NCBI GenBank assembly: GCA_021787615.1
Contig: JAJYLP010000003.1
Coordinates: 1 to 64,000 of the forward strand
DNA from: Pseudomonadota bacterium
Lineage (GTDB): Bacteria; Pseudomonadota; Gammaproteobacteria; Steroidobacterales; Steroidobacteraceae
DNA: 64,000 bases
Reading direction: 5' to 3'
The position numbers and the translations under genes are program-made. Below are positions 9,137 through 16,216 of the stretch, piece by piece. Under the pieces are notes generated by a model that saw only the letters and a list, made by a program, of their open reading frames with translations, was not told where the DNA came from and made no database searches. How positions within the stretch are numbered: position 1 is the stretch's first letter; the number at the start of each line of letters is the position of its first letter.

Positions 9137-10084
9137 CTAAGCTCCGCTGCCGTGCTGTTCGGCGGGCGTCAGCGCGTCGATGTCCTCGACGATCAGTGTG
9201 CCGGTGCCCTCGTTGGTGAACACTTCGCCGAGAATGCCTTCCGGCGCCTGATACGACACGACGTGCACGCGGCGCACGCCGCCGCGGAGGGCCGACTCGA
9301 TCGCCTTGGCCTTCGGCAGCATGCCGTCGGCGATCGCGCCCTGCTCGCGCAGCCTCGAGAGGCCCTCGAGATCGGTGTAGGAGATGAGCGAGCCCGGATC
9401 GGCGAGGTCGGCCAGTATGCCGCTCGCGCCGGTGCACAGGATCAGCTTCTCGGCGCCGAGTGCCGCGGCGATCGCGGCGGCGACCGTATCGGCATTGATG
9501 TTGAGCAGCACGCCGTCATCGTCGGCCGACAGCGGGCTCACGACGGGCATCAGACCGTTGTCGAGCAGCTTGCGCAGCACGGTCGGGTCGACGGAGTCGA
9601 TGTCGCCCACGAAGCCGTAATCGACCCGCTCGCCGCTCGCCTTGAGCGTCACCGGCGGGCGCTTGTGCGCGTGGACCAGGCCGGCATCGACGCCGCTCAC
9701 GCCGACCGCCTCGATGTTCAGCTCGCGGCAGATGGCGAGGATGGCGGTGTTGATGGTGCCGTTCAGCACCATCGCGGTGATGTCGATCGCCTCGCGGTCG
9801 GTCACCCGGCGCCCCTCCACCATGCGCGAGCTCACGCCGAGGGCCTTGGCGAGCTCGGTCACCTGCGGGCCGCCGCCGTGCACGAACACGACCCGCACGC
9901 CGAAGTAGTGCAGGATCGCGATCTGCTCGACGAGCACGCGCGTCGCGGCGTCATCGGCGAACACGCCGCCGCCGGCCTTCACCACGAAGGTCTTGCCGCG
10001 ATACATGCGGATGTAGGGCGCGGCGCTCTTCAGCGCACGAATGGCCAGTGCCTGGTCGGCGGGTTGCATGATCATCTCGGTCAC
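9137..10084 (-). CDS. argB: N-acylglutamate kinase (acetylglutamate kinase family)
   Basis: 315 aa. Amino-acid-kinase fold enzyme that phosphorylates N-acetyl- (or N-succinyl-) glutamate. The glycine-rich loop VHGGGPQ is near residue 70, NADTVAAAIA and LCTGASGILAD follow, and the C-terminal nucleotide region ADGMLPKAKA is typical. There is no fused GNAT acetyltransferase domain, unlike the ArgA-ArgB fusions of Xanthomonas, so this gene cannot supply step one. The frame starts at a GTG (10084); an ATG at 10075 is an alternative with AGGGG upstream. Whether the substrate is acetylated or succinylated depends on the neighbouring argF', discussed there. Confidence 0.93.
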   Translation of the reverse strand: MTEMIMQPADQALAIRALKSAAPYIRMYRGKTFVVKAGGGVFADDAATRVLVEQIAILHYFGVRVVFVHGGGPQVTELAKALGVSSRMVEGRRVTDREAIDITAMVLNGTINTAILAICRELNIEAVGVSGVDAGLVHAHKRPPVTLKASGERVDYGFVGDIDSVDPTVLRKLLDNGLMPVVSPLSADDDGVLLNINADTVAAAIAAALGAEKLILCTGASGILADLADPGSLISYTDLEGLSRLREQGAIADGMLPKAKAIESALRGGVRRVHVVSYQAPEGILGEVFTNEGTGTLIVEDIDALTPAEQHGSGA

Positions 10085-10121
10085 AAGCCCCTGATCTTAA
10101 GCGGACGGAAACATCACGGGC

Positions 10122-11123
10122 CTACAGCCCCTTCAGCAGTCGGTACAACACCGCCATCTGCACCGGCAGGCGATTGTACGCTTGGTGGCGCACGATGCTG
10201 CGCGGCCCGTCGAGGACCTCGTCGGCGACGGCGACATTGCGCCGCACCGGCAGACAGTGCATCAGACGGCACTCGGGCGCGGCCGGCTCGAACCAATCGT
10301 TGCGCACACACCAGCCGGTATGCCCGGCGCGCCGGCGGGCCTCTTCGGCCGCATCGCCGTAGCAGGCGGTGGCGCCCCATTCCTTGGCGTAGACGATGTG
10401 CGCGCCCGCGAGCGCCTCGCGCCGATCCTCGCTCTCGCGCACCGAGCCGCCCGAGAGCGCCGCGGCGCGGCGCGCTTTGTCCATGACGGACGGCGGCAGC
10501 GCGAACCCCTCGGGTCGCAGCACCACGACCTCCATGCCGCGCAGCGCCGCCATGTGCAGCACCGCCGACGGCACCGCGAGCGGCAGGGGGCGCGGATGAT
10601 AGGCCCAGGAGAGCACCAGGCGGCCGCGGCGGGGCACGCCGAAATCCTCCAGCGTCTTCCAGTCGGCGAGCGCCTGGCAGGGGTGGTTGACCGCCGACTC
10701 GAGATTGATCAGCGGCTTGTCCACCAGCGCCGCGAGCGCATTGAACGTCGTTTCCGCCAGATCCGCCGCCAGGTCCCGCCCGTCGGCGAACGCGCGGATG
10801 CCGAGCGCATCGCAGTAGGAGGCGAGCACCGGAATCCCCTCGCGCGCGTGCTCGGCCGCTGCGCCGTCCATCACCGCGCCGGGGCGCGTCTCGAGCTGCC
10901 AGGTGCCCTGGCCGGGGGTGATGACGAACGAGCTGCCGCCGAGGCGCGCCATGCCCGCCTGGAAGGACGCGAGCGTGCGCAGCGAGGGATTCAGGAACAG
11001 CAGGCCGAGAATCTTTCCGGCGAGCGCGCGGGGCTGCGGCTCGCGCTGCAGCCGCTCCGACAGCGCGAGCAGCGCCAGCACCTCCTCGCGCGGCAGCTCC
11101 GCCAGGTCGACGAAGCGCTTCAT
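10122..11123 (-). CDS. argF': N-acylornithine carbamoyltransferase, probably succinylornithine type
   Basis: 333 aa from the ATG at 11123, overlapping the argD stop as ATGA. Transfers carbamoyl to N-acylornithine rather than to free ornithine. Family signs are NPSLRT where ornithine transcarbamylase has STRT, W-x-LE-x-x-x-G-x-VMDG, the proline-rich HPRPLPLAVP, and MHCLPVRRN. In Xanthomonas AOTCase a Glu in DGDTEEH contacts the acetyl-ornithine and a carboxylated Lys follows LRRNV. Here the equivalents are DGAAAEH (Ala) and VRRNVAV (Ala). Bacteroides SOTCase has DGDKPEH (Pro) and lacks that Lys. The protein therefore looks like a succinylornithine enzyme. The required N-acylcitrulline deacylase is not in the window. 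Confidence 0.9.
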   Translation of the reverse strand: MKRFVDLAELPREEVLALLALSERLQREPQPRALAGKILGLLFLNPSLRTLASFQAGMARLGGSSFVITPGQGTWQLETRPGAVMDGAAAEHAREGIPVLASYCDALGIRAFADGRDLAADLAETTFNALAALVDKPLINLESAVNHPCQALADWKTLEDFGVPRRGRLVLSWAYHPRPLPLAVPSAVLHMAALRGMEVVVLRPEGFALPPSVMDKARRAAALSGGSVRESEDRREALAGAHIVYAKEWGATACYGDAAEEARRRAGHTGWCVRNDWFEPAAPECRLMHCLPVRRNVAVADEVLDGPRSIVRHQAYNRLPVQMAVLYRLLKGL

Positions 11124-12292
11124 GCGCCGATGTCCGTCAGCGCCTGGCGCAACAGCTGCACGTGCGTCTCCTGGAGAATGAACGGCGCCAGCAGCCGCAC
11201 GATGTCCGGATCGCTCGCGGTGCCGGTGAGGATGCCGCGGCGCAGCAGCTCGGCCTGGACCTGCTTCGCCGGTCGGCGGGTGCGCAGTCCGAGCAGGAAG
11301 CCCTCGCCCTGCACCGCGCTCACCGGTCCGGTGAGACAGGTGCGCCGGATGTGGGCCGACACGCGCCGCACGTTCTCGAGCAGCCGCCCCGACTCGATGG
11401 CCTCGATTGTGGCGAGCAGCGCCGCGCACGCCATCGGGCCGCCGCCATAGGTGGTGCCGAGCAGGCCGGTCTTCAGCGTGGCGGACACCTTCGCCGAGGT
11501 GAGCAGGGCGGCGACGGGGAACCCGTTGCCGAGCGCCTTGGCCGTCGTGAGCATGTCGGGCATCACGCCATAGAGCCCGGCGGCGTACGGCGCGCCCACC
11601 CGGCCGAAACCGCACTGCACCTCGTCGAAGATCAAGAGTGCGCCGACCTCATCGCAGCGTGCGCGCAGCGCGGCGAGATACGGCGCGCCGAGATCCACCG
11701 CGCCGGCCAGTCCCTGCACGGGCTCGACGATGACCGCGGCGGTCCGCTCGCTCACCTGGGCAGCCAACGCATCGAGATCGCCGCGCGGCAGGAAGCTCAC
11801 GTCAAACGGCGTGCGCGGGAAGCCATACCAGGCCTGCGAGCCCCAGGTGACCGCCGCGGCCGCCGCGGTGCGCCCGTGAAAGGCACCCTCGAGCGCCGCC
11901 ACGTGCGGCCGCCCTGTCATGCGCAGCGCGAGGCGCAGCGCGTTCTCGTTGGCCTCGGCGCCGCTGTTGACCAGGAACACGCTGGCGAAATCCAGCTGCG
12001 AGAATGCCAGCAGCCGCTGTGCGGCCTGCGTGCGCACGCTCATGGGCAGCGCGTTGGTCTGGAACTGGCACGCGCGCGCCTGCGCAGCGAGCGCGTCGGT
12101 CCAGCCGGGATGGGCATAGCCGAGCGCGGCGACCGCATGCCCGCCATACAGATCGAGCAGCCGCTCGCCTTGCGGGTTGATGAGCCACACGCCCTCCGCG
12201 CGGGCGACCTCGAACGGGTACTGGGCGTAGACGGGCGCCAGGGCGTCGCTCGGCGGCGCGGGCGTGACTGACACGGTCGGGGTTGCGTTCAT
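11120..12292 (-). CDS. argD: N-acylornithine aminotransferase
   Basis: 390 aa, ATG at 12292. PLP-dependent class III aminotransferase converting N-acylglutamate semialdehyde to N-acylornithine. Seen: LLDLYGGHAVAALGYAHP, NSGAEANENALRLA, the FDEVQCGFGRVG box with the Asp that binds the PLP nitrogen, and the Schiff-base Lys in TTAKALGNGFP. A prolonged frame upstream belongs to argC antisense-type sequence and is not used. It starts 11 bp after argC and its stop overlaps argF' by 4 bp, so translation is probably coupled. Acetyl versus succinyl specificity cannot be read from sequence. Confidence 0.94.
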   Translation of the reverse strand: MNATPTVSVTPAPPSDALAPVYAQYPFEVARAEGVWLINPQGERLLDLYGGHAVAALGYAHPGWTDALAAQARACQFQTNALPMSVRTQAAQRLLAFSQLDFASVFLVNSGAEANENALRLALRMTGRPHVAALEGAFHGRTAAAAAVTWGSQAWYGFPRTPFDVSFLPRGDLDALAAQVSERTAAVIVEPVQGLAGAVDLGAPYLAALRARCDEVGALLIFDEVQCGFGRVGAPYAAGLYGVMPDMLTTAKALGNGFPVAALLTSAKVSATLKTGLLGTTYGGGPMACAALLATIEAIESGRLLENVRRVSAHIRRTCLTGPVSAVQGEGFLLGLRTRRPAKQVQAELLRRGILTGTASDPDIVRLLAPFILQETHVQLLRQALTDIGA

Positions 12293-12303
12293 GATCGCTC
12301 GCT

Positions 12304-13365
12304 TCAGGTCCAACCTGGGGCCGGCAGCGTGAGGCCGTCGGTCTCGGCCAGGCCGAACATCCGATTCATCCACTGCACCGCGCCGCCGGCGGCGCCTTTG
12401 GTAAGGTTGTCGATGGCGCACATCACCGCCACGGTGCGGCCGTCGCTCACCGCGCCGAGGTGCGCGTAATTGCTCGCCGTCACGTCCTTGATGCGCGGCG
12501 CACCGGCCAGCACGCGCACGAAGCGCGCGCGGGCGTAGAACTCGCGCAGCGCGCCGAGCACTTCGGCTGTCTGCAGCGGCCGCTCGAGCTGCGCCTGCAC
12601 CGTGACGTAAATGCCGCGGGCGAACGGCCCGGAGTGCGGGACGAACGCGAAATCGGCGGCAACGCCGCTCGCGTCGCGGGCGCACGCGGCGATCTCCGGC
12701 GCATGCCGGTGCGCGAGCGGGCTGTAGGCGTAGAGGTCGCTGTGCCGCAGGGGATGGTGCGTGCCGGCGGTCGGCTTGCGGCCCGAGCCGGTGCTGCCCG
12801 TCACGCCCGCGACGAACAGCTGCGGCGGCACCAGGCCGAGGGTCAGCAGCGGCACGCTGGCGAGCAGCACGGCCGTGGCGAAACAGCCCGGATGCGCCAC
12901 GTGCGGCGTCGTGAGCTCGGCCAGATGCTCCGGCAGCGCACACGTGAATTGATCCAGGCGCCCCGGTGCGCCGTGCGCATGGGCGTAGACCCGTTCGTAC
13001 TCGCCAGCCGAGCGGTAGCGGAAGTCCGCCGAAATGTCGACCACCCGCGGCGCGGTGCCTGCGGCCCTCGCGGCCTCGAGCAGCGAGTCGATCAGCTGTG
13101 CGGACACACCGTGCGGCGCCGCGGAGAACACCGCGCAGCGCGGCACGCTCGTCAGCAACGTGCGCACCTCGTCCCGAGTCTGGAAGCGCCAGTCGCCGTA
13201 GGCGCCGGCGAGATGCGGAAACGCCGCGACGATCGGCTCGCCGGGCTGGCTCTCGGAGAGGGCCGCGCGCAGCGCGAAGCGCGGATGCGCCGCGAGCAGG
13301 CGCAGCAGCTCGCCGGCCACGTAGCCGCTGCCGCCGAGCACGACCGCGGGGATTGGCTCGCTCAT
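12304..13365 (-). CDS. argC: N-acyl-gamma-glutamyl-phosphate reductase
   Basis: 353 aa from the ATG at 13365, which overlaps the stop of the upstream P-loop gene (ATGA). NADPH-dependent reduction of N-acylglutamyl phosphate to the semialdehyde. Rossmann motif GGSGYVAGELLRLL at the N-terminus; the catalytic Cys is in HPGCFATA near residue 155; TGSTGSGRKPTAGTHHPLR is the conserved ArgC active-site loop. It lies centrally in the arginine operon, followed by argD. Confidence 0.95.
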   Translation of the reverse strand: MSEPIPAVVLGGSGYVAGELLRLLAAHPRFALRAALSESQPGEPIVAAFPHLAGAYGDWRFQTRDEVRTLLTSVPRCAVFSAAPHGVSAQLIDSLLEAARAAGTAPRVVDISADFRYRSAGEYERVYAHAHGAPGRLDQFTCALPEHLAELTTPHVAHPGCFATAVLLASVPLLTLGLVPPQLFVAGVTGSTGSGRKPTAGTHHPLRHSDLYAYSPLAHRHAPEIAACARDASGVAADFAFVPHSGPFARGIYVTVQAQLERPLQTAEVLGALREFYARARFVRVLAGAPRIKDVTASNYAHLGAVSDGRTVAVMCAIDNLTKGAAGGAVQWMNRMFGLAETDGLTLPAPGWT

Positions 13366-14438
13366 GCCCGCGCCCCGCCCGTCAGACCGACGGTCTGCAT
13401 GACGTGATCGCCGAGGGAGGCGCCGTTGCTGATGGCGTTGAACGCCGGGACTTTCAGCTGCTCGGTGATCAGATCGATGCCCACCTGATTGTCGGTGGCG
13501 GGCCCGGTGACCACGCACGGCTCGATGCCGAAGCGCTCGCGCAAGAGCTTCACGCCGCCCCAGGCGGCCACCGGGTCGTTGGCCGAGAGCGCGACCCCGG
13601 TGAGCACGGCGCGGATGTCGGCGCACTCGAGAATGGCGTCCACGCCGTAGGTTCCGAGTATGCCGTCGCCCAGCTCGAACACGATCACGTCCGGTTTGCC
13701 CGCGGAGAGCTCGGTCAGCATGGTGCGCGTCAGGGCCGGACCGTTGCGGCGCGTGGTCGTCACCACGCCGAAATCGGTGAAGATCGCCGAGCGGCGCGCG
13801 CCGGCATCCTCCATCGCCATGATGTCGCGGCGCAGCGAGACGCCCGTGGCCTTGAACGCATCGACCGTGAGGCCGCGGTGGCGCATGCGGCTGATCATGG
13901 CGCAGGCGGCGGCGGTCTTGCCGGCCTCCATGCAGGTGCCGGCGAGGGCCACCACCGGGACCTGGCGGGTCTCGAGCGAGGCGGCCTGATCGAGCGGGCG
14001 CAGCCCGACGCGCGCCGGCACGCCGATGCGCTCGCCGAGGTACGGAAAGCGCAGCACCACCCCGAGCACGCGGCAGTCGAACGGCTGGCCCTTGTCGGGA
14101 TTGATCGAGTCGCACGCCCCGAGTACCCCGCCGATGTTGAGCATCTGGATCGTATCGCCGGGCCTGACCGTCTCGGGGATGTGGCCCGAGTAGCCGAACA
14201 GCGCCTTGCGGTGACCGAGCGCGCCGACCACGATGTCGCCCTTGCGCACCTTGGCCATGCGGCCGCTGGTGAGCTCGAGGGTGTTGTAGGTCGACTTGTT
14301 GGTCAGCACCTCGACGACGATCACCACGCCTTCCTCGGCGGGAATGTCGGCGGAGATGCGCACCTCGTGCGACAGGCCGCAGGCCTGTGCCACGGAGGCG
14401 ATCTTGTCCACGACCACGCTGCGCATGCCGTTGGTCAT
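13362..14438 (-). CDS. P-loop protein (DUF1611/DgcN-like) embedded in the arginine operon
   Basis: 358 aa from an ATG at 14438 with AGGAGAG just upstream, overlapping the argG stop by 4 bp and overlapping argC by 4 bp at its end, so it is translated as part of the operon. The N-terminal ~130 residues form a beta-rich region (GDIVVGALGHRKALFGYSGH). The C-terminal half has a Walker A-like GTCMEAGKTAAA near residue 172, then FTDFGVVTT and FELGDGILGTYG. I read it as related to DUF1611 proteins, whose member DgcN is reported as an amino-acid N-acetyltransferase in D-glutamate degradation. The cluster has no argA and no GNAT domain on argB, so this protein is a candidate N-acylglutamate synthase. 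That role is inference; the family link itself is moderate. Confidence 0.6.
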   Translation of the reverse strand: MTNGMRSVVVDKIASVAQACGLSHEVRISADIPAEEGVVIVVEVLTNKSTYNTLELTSGRMAKVRKGDIVVGALGHRKALFGYSGHIPETVRPGDTIQMLNIGGVLGACDSINPDKGQPFDCRVLGVVLRFPYLGERIGVPARVGLRPLDQAASLETRQVPVVALAGTCMEAGKTAAACAMISRMRHRGLTVDAFKATGVSLRRDIMAMEDAGARRSAIFTDFGVVTTTRRNGPALTRTMLTELSAGKPDVIVFELGDGILGTYGVDAILECADIRAVLTGVALSANDPVAAWGGVKLLRERFGIEPCVVTGPATDNQVGIDLITEQLKVPAFNAISNGASLGDHVMQTVGLTGGARA

Positions 14439-15691
14439 CGGCGCTCTCCTGCGCCGTGCGGCTGGCCATCGGCTGCGGGCCCGGCGCGGCGGTGGAAGAC
14501 GCCGGTGAGGGCGACGATCTTGGAGAAGCCGAGCGCATCCTGCGGCGTCCACTCGCCGGCCGCCTCGCCGTACACGCCCTTGGAGGCGCTCATCAGCGAG
14601 TAGGGCGACTCGAGGCCCTCGATGAAGAGGTTGCCGGGGCGCAGCGCGATGCGCACGGTGCCGGTCACGCGCGCCTGCGAGGACACGAGCAGCGCCTCGA
14701 TGTCGCGGCACACCGGATCGAGCAGCTGGCCCTCGTGCACCAGGTCGCCGTACGGCTGGGCCACCAGCTCCTTGATGCGCTGCTGCCGGCCCGTGAGCAC
14801 AAGCTTCTCGAGCTCGCGGTGGGCGGTCAGCAGCACCTCGGCGGCGGGCGCCTCGAAGGCGACCCGGCCCTTGGTGCCGATGATGGTATCCCCGAGATGG
14901 ATGCCGCGGCCGATGCCGAACGGCGCCGCCAGCGATTCCAGCGCCTCGATCAGCGCCACCGGCGCAAGCGCTCGGCCGTCTAGGCCGACCGGCCGGCCGC
15001 GCTCGAACGCGAGCACGTGCGTCTCGCACGCCCGGGGCCGGCTGAAGGCATCGCGCGTGAGCACCCACGCCTCATCGGGGAGGGTGCCGGAGGAGCTCAG
15101 CGTCTCCTTGCCGCCGATGGTCACGCCCCACAAGCCCCGGTTGACCGAGTAGGCCGCGCCGAAGGGCGGCACGGGCAGCCCGCGGCTCTCGAGGAAGGCC
15201 AGCTCCTCGGGCCGCTTGAATGCCCGGTCGCGCACCGGGGCGAGCACTTCCAGATCCGGCGCCAGGGTGCGCATGGCGACTTCGAAGCGCACCTGGTCGT
15301 TGCCCGCGGCGGTGCAGCCGTGCGCGATCATGTTGGTGCCGAGCTTGCGCGCCATGTGCGCGATGGTCTGCGCCTGCATGACACGCTCGGCCCCGACGCA
15401 CAGCGGGTACAGCTGGCCGCGCTTGACGTTGCCCATGATCAGAAAGCGCAGCACCTGCTCGAAATACTCCGCGCGCGCATCGACCTGGTGATGCGCCACG
15501 GCGCCGAGCGCGTGCGCGCGCTCCTTGAGCGTGCGGGCCGCCTCGGCATCGATGCCGCCGGTATCGACGGTGACGGTGATCACCGGACGGTGATAGGTCT
15601 CCTTCAGCCACGGCACCAGAAACGAGGTGTCGAGGCCGCCGGAATAGGCCAGAACGATGGGCTCGCCGCCCGCGGTGGAGGCTGTGGACAT
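14435..15691 (-). CDS. argG: Argininosuccinate synthase
   Basis: 418 aa. Condenses citrulline with aspartate using ATP. The PP-loop is LAYSGGLDTSFLVPWL at the N-terminus, followed by VDTGGID, AHGCTAAGNDQVRFE and FGIGRGIHLGDTIIGTKGR. As I recall the subfamilies, it is closer to the Xanthomonas/Bacteroidetes ArgG than to E. coli ArgG, consistent with argF' and argH. ATG at 15691, three bases after the argR stop. The last ~15 residues are polar and probably disordered. Confidence 0.94.
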   Translation of the reverse strand: MSTASTAGGEPIVLAYSGGLDTSFLVPWLKETYHRPVITVTVDTGGIDAEAARTLKERAHALGAVAHHQVDARAEYFEQVLRFLIMGNVKRGQLYPLCVGAERVMQAQTIAHMARKLGTNMIAHGCTAAGNDQVRFEVAMRTLAPDLEVLAPVRDRAFKRPEELAFLESRGLPVPPFGAAYSVNRGLWGVTIGGKETLSSSGTLPDEAWVLTRDAFSRPRACETHVLAFERGRPVGLDGRALAPVALIEALESLAAPFGIGRGIHLGDTIIGTKGRVAFEAPAAEVLLTAHRELEKLVLTGRQQRIKELVAQPYGDLVHEGQLLDPVCRDIEALLVSSQARVTGTVRIALRPGNLFIEGLESPYSLMSASKGVYGEAAGEWTPQDALGFSKIVALTGVFHRRAGPAADGQPHGAGERR

Positions 15692-15694
15692 GGT

Positions 15695-16141
15695 TCAGAT
15701 CCCGAAGAGTGCCCGCAGCCGCTCGCTCAGTTGATCCTGTGCGCGCCGCGAGGCGGTAGCAATGAAGATGGTGTCATCGCCCGAGAGGGTGCCCGACACT
15801 TCCGGCCACTCGGCCCGGTCGATCGCGACCGCGACGCTCTGAGCCGCGCCGATCGTGGTCCTGAGGACCGTGAGCGAGGGCCCGGCGCGCTTCATCCCGC
15901 GCACGAACTGCGCGAGCATCGCGAAATCACCCTGGGTGCGCGTGACTTCGTCCGGCGGCAGCACGTAGCGGCCGCTCGCCTTGAGCACGCCCAGATCGCG
16001 CAGGTCGCGGCTGATCGAGGACTGCGTGACGTCGTAGCCTTCCGCGCGCAGCAGGCGCACCAGGTCCTCCTGGCGGTGCACCACGCCGCTGCGCAGGATG
16101 CGCACCACCGCCTGGCGGCGCTCGAGTTGATCGGCGTCCAC
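15695..16141 (-). CDS. argR: Arginine repressor
   Basis: 148 aa, GTG start at 16141. Winged-helix DNA-binding N-terminus with the recognition segment VTQSSISRDLRDLGV and a C-terminal oligomerisation/arginine-binding domain (SGDDTIFIATASR, containing the GDDT motif). It is the first gene of the arginine operon and lies immediately downstream of two ARG-box-like sites at 16169-16203, so it probably represses its own operon when arginine is plentiful. Confidence 0.93.
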   Translation of the reverse strand: MDADQLERRQAVVRILRSGVVHRQEDLVRLLRAEGYDVTQSSISRDLRDLGVLKASGRYVLPPDEVTRTQGDFAMLAQFVRGMKRAGPSLTVLRTTIGAAQSVAVAIDRAEWPEVSGTLSGDDTIFIATASRRAQDQLSERLRALFGI

Positions 16142-16168
16142 GGCGAAGCTCAGCGGTGCCCGGGCGTG

Positions 16169-16203
16169 TGCATAAACATGCGCGAATTGTGCATATTAAT
16201 TCG
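16169..16203 (-). promoter_or_regulatory. Tandem ARG-box-like operators for ArgR
   Basis: Two near-palindromic 14-mers, TGCATAAACATGCG (16169-16182) and TGCATATTAATTCG (16190-16203), start exactly 21 bp apart. E. coli ARG boxes occur as pairs of 18-bp sites separated by 3 bp, the same 21-bp spacing, with core TGAAT/ATTCA. A perfect 9-bp inverted repeat, GCGCGAATT (16180-16188) and AATTCGCGC (16198-16206), is superimposed. The sites sit just upstream of argR and overlap the predicted -10 element. Confidence 0.7.
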
Positions 16204-16213
16204 CGCAAGTCAA
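16186..16213 (-). promoter_or_regulatory. Predicted promoter of the arginine operon
   Basis: On the minus strand TTGACT (16213-16208) is followed after 16 bases by CACAAT (16191-16186), a plausible sigma-70 -35/-10 pair about 45 bp upstream of the argR start. The ARG-box-like repeats cover the -10 and the spacer, the expected place for repression. Confidence 0.55.
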
Positions 16214-16216
16214 GGG

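Noticed and set aside
14439..15068. Upstream extension of the P-loop gene frame in the arginine operon
   Set aside because: It lies within argG in another frame and is low-complexity; the ATG at 14438 has a strong ribosome site and ATGA coupling.
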